In this document: piece after piece, positions 1 through 11,111 of the stretch
How positions within the stretch are numbered: the stretch's first letter is position 1
Layout of the letters: each line of letters opens with the position of its first letter
Source: Tausonia pullulans
Lineage: Eukaryota; Basidiomycota; Tremellomycetes; Cystofilobasidiales; Mrakiaceae
DNA length: 64,000 nucleotides
NCBI GenBank assembly: GCA_951802195.1
Contig: OX637627.1
Span: forward strand, 1,054,001-1,118,000
Reading direction: 5' to 3'
The notes under the pieces: generated by a model
Databases searched by the model: none
The model's input: the letters and a program-made list of their open reading frames with translations, nothing else
Told to the model about the DNA's origin: nothing
Program-made: the position numbers and the translations under genes

Positions 1-558
1 TCAGTGATGCGCGTTGAGAGGCCGGGGGATGGTGGTGGTGGGACAGAAGAACCAAGGGCGGATGCAGCGAGCAACTTCCACACGAGACAAGGGATCGACC
101 AGGAGAACACGGTGAAGTAGGAGAGGGGAGGGTCTCGGAGCGACGAGAAAAGGTCACTCACAAGGTTCGTCATCGCTCTGAGAGGTGGCCTCGGCTTCGA
201 ACTCGGATTCGCTCTCGTAATTGTCGCGACGAGCTGACTGACGCGTGTTCGAGCGGGTCATCTTGGAGGGGGCGAACGCGTGTGGAGCCGGCTGAACGCT
301 GAACGGTGGATCGTCCGGAGAGAGCTCGCCGGGGGTGAGCCTGTGGGAGACGGGCGGGGTGGGGAGCTTGGGCTGCCGGCGGATGTTCAGGATGATCCTC
401 TTCGAGGGCGTCGACGAGGGCAAGGCGGGCGGAGATTGGGAGGGGTAGTAGGGGTGGTCCGACAAGGGAGCAAGCTCGGCGGCGACGAGAGGGGCGGAAG
501 ACTGGTTGTTGAGAGAGAGGAGAAGGTCGGCGGCGTCGGAAGGGGGGACGTCGGCCAT
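1..558 (-). CDS. Unrecognised gene, 5' part only (runs off left edge)
   Basis: An open frame starts at an ATG at 558 (minus strand) and runs to a good GTGAGT donor near 165, so the gene very likely continues past base 1 through an intron. The roughly 131 visible residues are low complexity: a Pro/Ser-rich stretch, a short basic segment (SKRIILNIRRQPKLP), a second basic patch (KMTRSNTRQSARR) and then an acidic Ser/Glu run (ESESEFEAEATSQSDDEP). Alternating basic and acidic disordered segments are common in nuclear or chromatin proteins, but no domain is visible and I assign no function. It is codirectional with eIF3d upstream, with about 480 bp between them. The N-terminal exon looks real; everything left of 165 is uncertain. 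Confidence 0.55.
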
Positions 559-1041
559 CTAACGGCGCATCACGATGCCCGAGGCGCGAACAGATGGACG
601 GGAGGGGTGAATGGGGAAGGCGGTGGGCTCTCGCGAGACACGAGAGGTGGTGGTGTGAGAGAGAACGCGAGCCCCCCGCACACCGCGAGGCCCTGAGCTC
701 GCCACCGCGTTGGCCTGAGGTATCTCGAGATGGCTGGCGCGCGTGTGGTCACCGACCTTGTTCCCGCCACATCAGCCATTCATGCGTGACTTCGCCCATG
801 AACCTCCCACCCACACTGGACAAGCAATCTGCAAATTTCTGTGTCCCCAGCCGCCTCTTCCTCGTGCACGCGCCCGAGGTCGAATAGGCGAAGAGACTGC
901 GAAGACAGATATCCATCCCATTTATGACCTCCGCCACCTCTCGACACTTGCTCCATCAACCAGATCAGTGGCTCAGTCATGCCGTCATCATGCAACATCA
1001 TTATCAAGGGAGTCCAGAGACGGGTCTGTGCCAACTCGTAT
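559..1041. other. Intergenic stretch between eIF3d 3' end and the left-edge gene
   Basis: This 483-bp stretch contains only short overlapping frames without recognisable protein content. It should hold the eIF3d 3' UTR and terminator and the promoter of the minus-strand gene starting at 558. No RNA gene or repeat was seen. Confidence 0.4.
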
Positions 1042-3318
1042 CTACTGCTGCTCTCCCTCCTCGCTACCGGCCTCAGACTCGTCCTCGCCGTTGAAGGCGT
1101 CCGAAGGCACGCCATAGAGGCGAATGATAGGCTGCGAAGAGCTCGAGCGGTCAGCATGACCTGCATCCATGTAAGGCACAGATCAATGAGCGGCGAGCGC
1201 ACCTTGTTCGGGTCCTTAACCAGGATGTAACGGCCCTCGGGCTGCTTCATGCAGAGGTCGACGATCGTCCGGACAATGCCCCACCCATTGGCAAGCGAGA
1301 GGTTCATCTGGGCCGCGAAGTCTTTGGGCTTGTAAGTCTGGGTGCCGAGGATGACGTGGCGGGTGGTGTCCTTGGGGGTCGCACGAGCAATGTATCTGCA
1401 AAAAAGTGGAGGTGACCGCAATGTCAGCCGCCGGGAGGGGGGGAAGGCTCTCTCGTGCCGTGCGTGATGATACTGTAAAGACATAGAAAACACACCCCAT
1501 CTTCATGATTTCGGCTCCGGCAAGGATGCTCTGGACCGCCCAGCGAGCGAGCTTCGCGGAGTTGTTCTTCATCTCCATGGCGGCGATCGCTCCGCGCTGG
1601 GTGTCGAGCTTCTGCTTCCAGTCGACGGCAGGGATGCCTCCGCTCGTCGAGCCGACCGGGCCGTTGAGGAGAGACTTGACGGTGACGAACGTATCCTCGG
1701 CACCCTTCTCGCCCTTGATGACGCTGTCCACCTCGGTACGGACGACGAGCGACACCTCCTCTTCGTCGGCGTTGGTCGAGAGGTCGAACTTGCGGTAGCG
1801 GAACGCGCATGACGCAAGCGGGTCCGAGTCCTCGGGCGAGTGGAAGGGGTTTGAATTCCCGGTGTTGTGGCGCGAGGCGAGCTTCTTGGGCGTCTTCTCG
1901 GCTTCGGCGACTACCTGGCAGGCGAAGTTAGAGTTGACAAAGGTCGCCTCGAGCGAGAGCGAGCCAGCCGTATTTTGGTTGTCGGTCTCGGACGTCTCAG
2001 GGGGAGGATCCGAGGCGTTCTCGTTGACGGAAATATAGTCTGCCATAAAAAAGACAAATGATCAGGGATCAGAGGCGGCGAGGGCACGCGTCCAAACGCA
2101 TCAGACTCACCAAAGGCACCGCCCTCGCGCTTGTCGAGGAAAAGCTTGTCGCCTTCGCGGGCAACGACGATGTCCCACGAATTGACGCTCCGCGGGGAAC
2201 ACATGAGAAGAGAAAGGATGGCGTCGGTCGCAAAGATCTGGGCGGTGCCCTTCGAGGCGAGGTCCTGGATGACCGGGTCATCGGACGTCGTCGGGTTGTA
2301 ACGGACACGGTCGATGGTCTGAAGGGGGAGGGAAGACTTGGTGTTGATGCGGTCAAACGACTTCTCGTACGTGAAGACGGTTCCATGCGACGAGCTAACA
2401 CCAAGCGCATGGGTCGGTTGGGCGTCAGAATCTAGGTGCGGGCAAGGCAAGTCCGTCGCAACAGCGACTCACAGAGTCTCGGCCTCGGGGACAGGGAGGG
2501 AGAGCTTAGAAAGCCTGTTGAATTCGACCTCCTCAAGGACGGTCCACTCTGGGTTGATGGCGATTGAGGACTCGCGCGTGCGCTGGTTCTATGGTGACGA
2601 CGTGCGTAGAACAAAGGGAAGGGGTAAAGGAGACTGTCAGTCTGGGTGCCCCGCCCTATCCACCCTCACTGATCCGGAGCAAATCAACTAAGCAACAGAC
2701 CTGGTTCCAGTCCCTCCATCCCGGGCGGCCTCCCCCTCCTCCACCACGGCCTCCCCTCTGGTTGGTGCGCTGAGCATTGCGCTGGTTCTGAACCTGGCCA
2801 CGCTGACCGCTCGCCTGGGCGGTCCTCGCGCCGGGACGCGCGCCACCGCGGGCGAGTCCTCCTCCGCCGCGGGGCTTGAGGCCGGCTCCAGACTTGTTAT
2901 CGACGAGCGAGAAGCTCTTCTCATCCTCGTCGTGGACGTAGCCAAACGCATTGTTGACGACGGCTCCAGCAGCACCGGCGCCAGCGTCTCGCCGAGGGGC
3001 ACGAGTCGCGCTGGGCCTCGAGGGACCCTGGCTGGCGTTGGGCGAGTCGTACCACTCGGCGATGCGGTCGATCTTGTCGGCTTTGTTATAGTGGGCATAT
3101 GGGACACTGTACAAGAAAAAGAGGAGAGCGTGAAACACGTTCATCGTCCGTCAGCTCTCATTCCGTTGTCGTGGTTGTCGACACTCGGTCCGTCCTTTTG
3201 AGGACAGGCCAAGAAAGGGAGTCGCTCACTCTCGGAAGGCACCGGCCATGTGGGTGCCGGACGGGCCCCAGGCACCCGTGTCGTTCTCGTTGAGCTCCGG
3301 GAGGACAAAGTCGGTCAT
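1042..3318 (-). CDS. Eukaryotic translation initiation factor 3 subunit D (eIF3d)
   Basis: eIF3d is a peripheral subunit of the cytosolic eIF3 complex; it promotes mRNA recruitment to the 40S ribosome and can bind the 5' cap. The start ATG at 3318 gives MTDFVLPELNENDTGAWGPS, a typical eIF3d N-terminus, followed after an intron by PYAHYNKADKIDRIAEWYDS. An Arg/Gly-rich linker lies near 2700-2900. The conserved core follows: INPEWTVLEEVEFNRLSKL, DRVRYNPTTSDDPVIQDLA, NSWDIVVAREGDKLFLDKR and VDWKQKLDTQRGAIAAMEMK. The C-terminal part has RHVILGTQTYKPKDFAAQMN and ends in an exon reading PIIRLYGVPSDAFNGEDE with an acidic tail and TAG at 1042. At least six exons with short introns are needed. It shares a compact divergent promoter with TRS31. 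S. cerevisiae lacks eIF3d, so its presence fits a basidiomycete. The identification is firm; inner exon borders are approximate. Confidence 0.93.
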
Positions 3319-3461
3319 GCTGGAGGGAAAGAGGGCGGTGGTGGTTTTCGTTAGGGGAAAAATGGGTCGCTCGCGCATCCTTCCTTCTTTCCCCCGGACT
3401 CCCCGCGAGCCCTCGGCGGTGTCTGTCGGTGGGTGTCCTCTTTCGACAGGACGCGTCGCCA
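3319..3461. promoter_or_regulatory. Compact divergent promoter, eIF3d / TRS31
   Basis: Only about 143 bp separate the eIF3d start (3318, minus) from the first plausible TRS31 ATG (3462, plus), so both promoters and 5' UTRs must share this interval. It is pyrimidine-rich in parts (CTTCCTTCTTTCCCCC near 3380). No clear TATA box was seen. Confidence 0.5.
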
Positions 3462-4714
3462 TGTCGCCCAACCACCACCCGACTCGCCCGCCCAAACGCT
3501 CCTTTTCGATGGCTTCTAGACTCTCCATCAGTCCGTCCATCGACTCTGCTCTTTAGCTTTCCCTCGGCCGCCTTCTGACTCTGTCGAAACAGACGCCCCC
3601 GCCTCGGCCACGTCCTCGCGCTACGCCTTTCCCGTGCCACCATCGACTTCGTCCGCCTCTCTTAGCGGGCCCTCGTCATCGGTCAAGCGGGCAGAACAGC
3701 AGGCGTCCATCCTCGAGAGACCGTGCGTGCCTTCTCGTGACTTCACAAGCCGCCGGTCTACGCTCCTATATCCGACCAGGCGAACCGTGCTCTGAATCAA
3801 TGACTCTATCCTCCAGCTACAACAAGACCCTTCGGACAGAAGTCTCTCTCACCGCCTATGCCTTTCTCATATCCGAGATCATCTCGTACTCCCAGTCGCG
3901 CGTCGACAGCATATCCGAGCTTGAGGCCAGGTTGGACCGATGAGACTCCGCTGCTCGCCTCGACGCGTCCCGCTGACGGGCGCCGTTCCGCATACTTAGG
4001 CTCGCTACCCTCGGCCACCAGGTCGGGACGCGCATACTCTCGCTGCTACTCCTGAGAAACATTTACGGAAATGCCACCGCACTCAAGGTTTGACCTCTGG
4101 ATCCCTGAACGTAGGCATTTGCCCAGTCCGGACATACACTTACTGAAACTGCCCCCTCCATCTCGTATCATCATCACAACACAGGACCCCAAAAAGGAGT
4201 CGCGTCTCATCCCCTGCTTGCAGTTCGTTCACACACAAGTGTATCGTGCTGCATTCGGACGGCCAGCAGACGGCCTTGAGAAATCCTTTGGGGGCGAGGA
4301 CGAGTGTGGGTCCTGTCGATGACGCTTTCTCTGCCCGATCTTCGTTCCCGTTGCCTGACTGATCGTGGCTTGACGTTGGGTTTGACAAAGACATGATTTC
4401 CATGAACGTCCCGCCCTTGACTCAGCACATTTCAATCCCCAAGGACATGTCCTCCCTTTCTTGCGAGGCCTTCACCGCTGGCCTTGTCGAGGGCGTCATG
4501 GAGGGACTCGACTTTGTAAGTTGAAGTTGACTGAAGGAGTCACTGAGGCAGATTCAAGGTGCTCATCCACCATGGTTGCTCATCGTCGACGAAATCGCAG
4601 CCTGCCAAGGTCACGGCACACTCAGTACCCATCGATGGACACCCCCAGCGCGCGGTTGTTCTCATCAAACTCAGCAGAAGAGTCATGGAGCGCGAGGAGG
4701 CGTTTGGCAAGTAG
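3462..4714 (+). CDS. TRS31: TRAPP complex subunit Trs31 (TRAPPC5/Bet3 family)
   Basis: Trs31 is a core subunit of the TRAPP tethering complexes, which activate Rab1/Ypt1 in ER-to-Golgi traffic. The conserved core is visible in consecutive exons: EQQASILERP joined to YNKTLRTEVSLTAYAFLISE (intron about 3723-3816), SYSQSRVDSISELEAR, LATLGHQVGTRILSLLLLRN, FVHTQVYRAAFGRPADGLEK, MISMNVPPLTQHISIPKDMS, LSCEAFTAGLVEGVMEGLDF, PAKVTAHSVPIDGHPQ and VLIKLSRRVMEREEAFGK with TAG at 4714. These follow human TRAPPC5 segment by segment. The N-terminus is Ser/Pro-rich and longer than in animals. Exon 1 probably begins at 3462 (good ATG context, in frame with a second ATG at 3509) and splices near 3532 to about 3591; this start is the weakest part. 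The gene is head to head with eIF3d and ends 46 bp from the convergent CBC1 stop codon. Confidence 0.88.
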
Positions 4715-4760
4715 CGTCGGATTTTACAAACCATGCATCACTTCACAGTACACGACGGCT

Positions 4761-7700
4761 CTAGGCGAGACCTGCGACACCGAGCACCCCCTCCCAGACA
4801 CCCTTGACCAGGCGGAGCGCCGTCTCCTCCTCGCTCCCGACGGTTGGCGTCGCAAGCGTTGAGAAGACAACAGTCTCGATGGTGGTCGTGTATGTCCGGA
4901 GATGATGTATGTACTTGGGCGACGGTGAAGGTATGAAAGTCAGCTTGGCTTCGATGTTTGGGCGAAGAGGACGGCCGGCTTACCAGACGGCAAAACTCGC
5001 GCCACCATCCCCAACGGCTCCAAATCGCCCAATCCTGCTCTTCCCACGTGTCGTGACCCTCCCAACCACCCTTGGCGAGTAAAGCGGTGAGGCCCTTGCC
5101 CCTGACCCCGTCCCCGGACGGTTTCAGCCCTGGCAGCAGGGCAGAGACGAAGCCCGAAGCGGCGGCAACAAGAACAGCCTTCTGGGTGGCCTGAAGGGAG
5201 GCGAGGGCACTGAGCGCTGAAGTGATAGCACTCGAAGTGGGGCCTGCCAATAGGCGTTGGTCAGTGTTGCGAAAAGAGCGAGTCAGCCCTTGGCTTGGTC
5301 CGTGAGGGGTTGAGGACGATTGCAATAAATGGACGCACCCTTCGAGTCCGGCTCGGTCTCCATTTCCATGCCCTCCGTCCCAGCGAGATCGCCCATGACG
5401 GCCGCTCTCCTGCCACCCTTGCGCTCCTCCTCCTCAGCCTCGAGAGTGACAATCCTCCGGCGAACACCAACGACCCGACCATTGACCTTGTCGACACCCA
5501 TTCGGAGGAGATCCCACTTCTGGCCAGCCATCCACTCCTCTCCGGCCTCATCAGGGTCAGAGAAAACCCAATTGACGACGTCTTCGCCGCCGACGATACC
5601 GTACTGCATGAGCTTGTCGCTGATGATGATCCGCATCTGGCCCGACTCGCGCCAGAAAGACGAGACCGTGCGGAGGACATCCATGCGCTCTGTCTCATTA
5701 GTGGCGATGCCGCGAAGGAGGACGAGGTAGCGCTCAGTGGCGTTGAGGAAATGGGAGAACGAGCGAGCGCCAATAAAGAGAAGCGTCTGGAGGGCGATAG
5801 ACCGTGTGAGGAAGGTTAAGGGCTGGGAGGAGGGCTGGAGCGGGAAGCCAGAGAGATTTTTGAGAACAGTCTCGGCCGGCGTTTTGGCGCGGAAGAGCGT
5901 CTGAAGGGTAGTCGCTGTCTCGTAGTGCGGGCTGTCTGGAGAGGTCAAATTTGGGTTTGGGAAAGTCAGTCACGAGGTTTCTGTCGATGTCGGCGAGATG
6001 CCGGACCACAAAAAGTCGATCGTTGCTGGAGACGTACCCGGTCGCTCGTAGTCGTAGACGGGAGCATCGGCTTCTTCCGCCATGATACCGGCCGCGGGAT
6101 TCCGCATCGTCTCAGGAAGTGTTCCCTTCACTCGGTCATGGTACGAGAGGCGTGTCTCCAGCTCAACAACTCGCCGAATGAAGGACGGCTTCGGGTGCAG
6201 ACGAGGCAGTTCCAGGTCAGAAGCCCTAAGAAAAGCGGAAGCGAATGAGAGGGAAACCGTGGGAGGGAGTGTTAGTATGGTGTTAAATTGCCTTCGATCT
6301 GAATCGTCGGGATGTACCAGTCTTTCCAGAGAGGCCACTGGAAGCCAAAATTGCTAAGATGAAGACTCAGCCACTCGGCAATCCTGCGGGAGCACTCGAC
6401 GTCGAGACCCTGGCCGAGGGCCGCGTATAGCTTCCTCACGCTCTTGCCGACCGGAGGAGCGACTGTGCTGGGACTGAGTTTGCAGAGTTCGACGAGAAGA
6501 GTGGTGTAGTAGGTTGTCTGGTAGTGGGGAGCCGGGAGGACGATGCTGGTGGAGAGGATCGACGAAACAATCAGAGACTCGAGCGACCACGTCGGAACGT
6601 GCACGTCCGAGGGGAGCGGGACGTTGGGCGGTGGCTTGAACGTGCCGGACTCGAACCAGTTGGGAAGTTCGAGGAGGATGCGGGCAGCCTCCTTGCGGTT
6701 AATCTCGAAGATATCGACAGTGTCGTGGACGAGCTGCCGAAGGATCCAGCCTGCTGAGGTCGACGGCGAAGGCACGATCTAGTGGAAGAAGCAGTCAGCC
6801 TTCCTGAGCTAGTTGGCGGAAGCAGAAGAAAGAGTTGAATGGCCGGCTGACTTCGTCGTCAAAAAGCTCAATCTCGCACGTCGCCCATCCCTCCGTCTTG
6901 GTTTCACTGGTGCCGTGACCATCGCCGACCTCGACAAACTCCGGCGGAACCATCATCGGAGGTAGCTCGAAGGGACCCTCCGGATCACTCTGGCGGTCGG
7001 GAAAGAGGTGGTGTGGCCGAGGGAGAAACTTGGGAGGTGCGAAGTCGGACGCGCGGAGGTCGCCGAGTGCTCTGTGCAGATGAGCCAGGATCTGGTGAGA
7101 AATCAGGTTCAGGGGTGAGTGACCGGCGTGGTGTACACTGTCAATTTTAAAGACAGGCTGACATCGTCCTGCTCGGAGAGCTCCTGCTCAGCGCCCAGAC
7201 GGCAGCCATGAGGCGCGACGAGGTCTCGCCTAGACTGGCGCGTCAGAACGTGGACCTCGATGGCAGCGAGTAGGTCATCGACGCTCTTAGGGTCAAAGTC
7301 ACGCAAAGAAGAACCTCCCTAGATTGCGGGTCAGTGAACAGCTTTGCAAGTAGGTGCGGCCGGAGAGCGGATGAGAGGACGGAGGGAAAGAGAGACGACA
7401 TACCCTGATGAGGCCCTCGCCAACACAGATGACAACTCGCTCAGCCCGAGCTGGGCTGACACCCAGCTCATCCAAGACTGATAGAAAACTCTGGAGGAGT
7501 GCCAAGTAAGAGCTGGCCGAGACCGCTCCGGTAACCGTGAGGTGCGCGAAAAGGTGGATCTGGCAAGGTTTGGGTTGAAGGTTCAGGCGTGTCCAACCCG
7601 CAACGCGTCGTGAGAACGGCAAGTCACTCACCATGAGGCGGGTCTCGCGCCAGCGCCGCTCATCCGTCCACGTCCTGAACGCCTTGACGAGATCCTCGAG

Positions 7701-8410
7701 GACAATGCGACCGACTGAGGTCTTCTCCGCCGGTTGTACCTCGTCCGGACCGTTATCTTGGGATGCCGCCAGAGCAAGAGGAGGATTGGTGAGAAGACTC
7801 AAAAGAGCGGCGTAGAAGGGCATCTTGTACGGCTGCTCAGTGATGCTGTGAGAGAGTGGACCCAAGGCGTAAGTTCGAAGAGGCTGGGGGTCTAGCAGAG
7901 AAGCCAGACACAGAGGCAGGCGGAGACGAAGGAAGCCTGAGAGACGACGAACCCGAAACGGAAGCCCTCGAGGATCGCGCCTCGCGTAGCTGCGAACTGA
8001 TGCTCGATTATCTTGGCGAGGCGAGGCAGGTCGTGAAGAGCGTCGAACTCCTGAAGCAGACCATAGGCATGGCAGCAACTGCTGTCAGTAGGTGATACCT
8101 AAGCGGGAGAGGCGGCCAACAGGAGCAGGACGAACGAGGCCGTCGCCAAGCCGGATGACTTGCTTCTTGAGCTTCTCCGCCGCCGACTCGGGAGGAGGGG
8201 CACCGTCTCGGGGTCGTCGGCCATGCTCGCCATCTAGAGGAAGGGCCGAGGAAAGATCGACGGTCAACGAAACAGACTAGCAGTCTCGGGGCAGCACAAG
8301 CAAGACGAGCCATTGGGAAGTCGGCGAGGCCCGCGGTACGAGCCGCCTGCGGCACCACCACCCTGGTAACCGTGCCGTCCGCCGCCGTCTTGTCTGTAGG
8401 GAGTGTACAT
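4761..8410 (-). CDS. CBC1: Nuclear cap-binding protein large subunit (CBP80/NCBP1)
   Basis: CBP80 pairs with CBP20 in the nuclear cap-binding complex, which binds capped RNA-polymerase-II transcripts and couples them to splicing, export and decay. The MIF4G-like helical repeats are recognisable through the gene: AAEKLKKQVIRLGD near the N-terminus, ALLSLLTNPPLALA, EDLVKAFRTWTDERRWRETR, YQTTYYTTLLVELCKLSPST (compare human TTLLIELCKLQP), EWLSLHLSNFGFQWPLWKDW (compare FSHHLSNFQFRWSWEDW), KPSFIRRVVELETRLSYHDR, LLFIGARSFSHFLNATERYL, and IISDKLMQYGIVGGEDVVNW with VFSDPDE. The last exon ends EEETALRLVKGVWEGVLGVA with TAG at 4761. About ten exons are needed. The start is tentative: ATG at 8410 gives a Gly/Arg-rich leader (MYTPYRQDGGGRHGYQGGG) that splices near 8277 to 8233 in frame. 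Confidence 0.88.
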
Positions 8411-8631
8411 GCGGACGAGATTGGGTTCGTTTCAGATGGTTGGTTGATGAAGAGTCGCGAGATGCCGCCGCCCTGAAATCCCGACCCGGATGCCTCGCGG
8501 GATTGAGGAAGGTCCATGCCATCCTCCTCCTTCCACTTCTCTGGGGCTCTTCTCATCCTGGTGGCGCGCCTCGGCCAGCTTGCCGGGTCTGCTAGCATAC
8601 TGAGTAGAGGCTGATAGGCCGTAAAGTTCGT

Positions 8632-9787
8632 TCATTGATATCCAGATACCGCCCCACCTACCTGCACGTTGCCTGCAGGCTCAGTCACCCCCGTGGATGT
8701 CGAAACCGCAGATTCCACGCCTCCGCCATCACCTGTCTGGCTATGAGCCGACACTTGCTGATCCTCCGTAGTATTGCCCTCGCCTGCCGACACGCCACTC
8801 ACGGACGACGCTGTCGGTGGGACTGAAGAAGGGCGGGAAGGCGAGGGCGACACTGGGGTGATGTCGTATTTGAGGACCCGCGTGGCCTTCTTGCGAGGAT
8901 TGGGCGCTGAGAGCAGAGAAGAGTGAAAGAGCAAAGCCAAGGGTAAGCCGTAGTCTACAGAATATGTCGCAAGTGCGCTCACCGTTCCGGTTCTCCGAGA
9001 GGTAGAACCGCCTCAGCATCATGATGGCCTCCTCTCGGTAAATGCCTCCAAATGCCTTGAAAGGTTTGCACGGATCCAAATTCAGGCTGAAGGGCAAACA
9101 CTCACTGTGTCAGTGTCTCTGAGAGCATCCCTCAAGTCCCGCTGTTGGACTCACTCGTCGTTAACGCCAATGACGCTACCGCATCCTCCGAAGCGGTCGT
9201 TCCCGCATCCGTAGTAAACAGCCCCAATTCCGATCTGCCTGAGTGCCGAGGCACACATGACGCAGGGCTCGACGGTCACGTAAAGAGTGACGGTATCCAG
9301 GGGTGCCGGATACACCTGGAGGATGTGGTCAATAGCCTCGAGTTCGGCATGGAGGGTGGCCTAGGCTCCGCCGTTGGTAAGAGATGATCAGTTCGACTCC
9401 GGGAGATCATGCTGTCGAGCTGCGGATGGCTGCGTACATTCCGCCACTCGTTCGTGCGGTTCCTTAGAGGAGCACAAGTCCAAATGTCAGAAGCGAGCCA
9501 GGGTAACTCGGACGCGACGACGTGGTTCACCTGGCCCGGGCTATGGCTTTCCCGTCCTTGACGAAGACGCATCCTACGGGGACCTCATTCGCATGAAGCG
9601 CTTCCTCGGCCTGCATTCGCCGCCGTGTGGAGCGTCAGTGGACAGCGCGAGCGACAGGGAATTCTGTCAAAGCCGACGAGGCCTTTCGTTCTGCCACGCT
9701 GACCATGACGAGTGCGGCCCTCATCCAGGCCTTGTCGACGGCTTCCTGGTTCTCCGGCTCGATATAGACCGCACGGTTGGCTGCCAT
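8632..9787 (-). CDS. TAD2: tRNA-specific adenosine deaminase catalytic subunit (Tad2/ADAT2)
   Basis: Tad2, with Tad3, converts adenosine 34 to inosine in the wobble position of several tRNAs. The start ATG at 9787 gives MAANRAVYIEPENQEAVDKA. The cytidine/deoxycytidylate deaminase zinc site is complete: VGCVFVKDGKAIARARN, then ATLHAELEAIDHIL (His and catalytic Glu, near 9350) and VEPCVMCASALRQIGIGAVY (the two zinc Cys, near 9260), followed by YGCGNDRFGGCGSVIGVND. The C-terminal deaminase part reads AFGGIYREEAIMMLRRFYLS and NPRKKATRVLKYDITP. A further 65-70-residue Ser/Thr/Val-rich tail then runs to TGA at 8632. At least five exons are needed. It is divergent from the small membrane protein gene at 10062. 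Identification is firm; exon joints are approximate. Confidence 0.9.
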
Positions 9788-10061
9788 AACTGAGGTTGTG
9801 GGAGGGTCTATGGACTGTTGTGGTTGGAGACGTCTCTCTCGACTCCGTCGTCGTCCTGGAATGCCTGTATGCGCGCCTGGGCCTTCTCCTGTCTCTTGAT
9901 TTCAGAACGCGCGCTATCTCTCTTGCCTCTATCCACACCACTACCTCACCGGCTGCACTTCTCAGCTCGAAGGCTGATTTCACTCGACCTCGTTCTGCTC
10001 CAACAATCCTCCTTCTCCCTCGTTCTTCCGCTCGCCTCGTGCACTTTGCCTCCCTACTTGA
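9788..10061. promoter_or_regulatory. Divergent promoter, TAD2 / small membrane protein
   Basis: A 274-bp interval separates the TAD2 start (9787, minus) from the ATG at 10062 (plus). It is CT-rich close to the plus-strand start, as is common in basidiomycete promoters. No specific operator was recognised. Confidence 0.4.
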
Positions 10062-10807
10062 ATGTCGCGCTCACAGAGCCTCGTCGCGTCCCAGGTCCCG
10101 CCTCGACCTGCTGGTGAGCGCACGTCGTTCCGGGTCCGACTCAAACCTCATCTGGCGACCTTTGTGCCTTGGATCCTCACCGCATGCGTCGCCGTCGCGT
10201 TCTCGGCCGTCAAAAAGTCGATCAGGATCGAGAGTGAGGCCCGCGAGCGACAAACGCGCATGCTCGCGTCTCTCGTCGACGACCTCGGTCGCGGCCGGCC
10301 TCTTAGCGACGAAGAGGTCGAGCGGAGCCTCGTTCTCGTCGGGCTCAGGGACCGTGGCCTGCGGTGGGAGCAGGAGGCCGCTGTGGCGGAGACCTGGTCT
10401 GACATGGCGAGCCGAATAAGGAGAGAAAAGAAGGTCCGTCTTGCATGTCTCCTTCCACTTTGCGCGACGCCTGTATGTATATATATCATGGGGAAGCACT
10501 GACACGTCGTCTACTTCGCCCCCTTCCCATCCCCAGGCTAACGAGGATATGGCCGAGGGGGAACTGGCGGAGTGTATGTTGTCAGGCGTACGAGTGTTGT
10601 CCAACGGCCAGTCCTTGACATCGTTCGATTGCCTGTTTTACTCCAGATGTCGCTCAAGGCGCGTTCTTCCCCGAATCTACCTCGTCGGTGCCAACTCGCG
10701 TCTCGCACACGCCATCGACGATGCCGACGATGACATCTGCACCCGCCATTGTCGCACCCGTCCCCCCCGAGCAGAGGGCTGCTTGGGCGAAGTCGAATTT
10801 CCTATGA
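10062..10807 (+). CDS. Small predicted single-pass membrane protein, unknown function
   Basis: An ATG at 10062 opens a frame that, with two introns, gives a protein of roughly 180 residues. The N-terminal 30 residues are basic. A hydrophobic segment follows (HLATFVPWILTACVAVAFSAV, about residues 30-50), then basic KKSIRIE, and then a long charged, probably helical region (EEVERSLVLVGLRDRGLRWE, AVAETWSDMASRIRREKK). Intron 1 runs from about 10434 to the CAG before GCTAACGAG near 10537. Intron 2 starts at GTATGT near 10574 and ends at CTCCAG near 10646. The Ser/Thr/Pro-rich last exon (AIVAPVPPEQRAAWAKS) ends at TGA 10807. Splice phases agree, which supports a real gene. The layout suggests an organelle membrane anchor with a soluble coiled tail, but I recognise no family. 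The transposon nest begins only about 60 bp past the stop. Confidence 0.55.
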
Positions 10808-10869
10808 TACTCAATGGCCGATTGTGACGCAGGTAGAAACCGTCACCAGTCCTGCGTTACCACCTGTCG

Positions 10870-11111
10870 GCCGCCGGCCAGCTTACACTTCAGACTGAGC
10901 TCGGGGACGTTATCGCTGGCTGTGATGTTGTTGAGAAAAGTGGGAGGTGCGAGATCGCTGACCCTGAAAACCGGAGGGGAGGCACTTCATCACCGGCTTC
11001 CTCGGGGAAAGTGATAGGTAGAGTGTCCACAACGATCGGCGAACGCCTTGTAGGCGTAGTGGTTGGCGAGATTGTGATCGCGGATCTCGGTATGGAGGGA
11101 ACGAAGCGTGG
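10870..11111 (-). mobile_element. Old Ty3/gypsy pol remnant
   Basis: The minus strand still resembles the integrase C-terminal region of the gypsy element at 23953-30121: LRSLHTEIRDH and KAFADR match LRALHTEIRDH and KTFADQ of the young copy, but identity is clearly lower. The left edge near 10870 is approximate. It is a broken fossil, older than every other gypsy copy in the window, and is abutted by an LTR at 11112. Confidence 0.7.

Noticed and set aside
280-887. Plus-strand frames near the left edge
   Set aside because: The Gly/Arg-rich composition is that of antisense to the minus-strand exon, and they have no recognisable domain.
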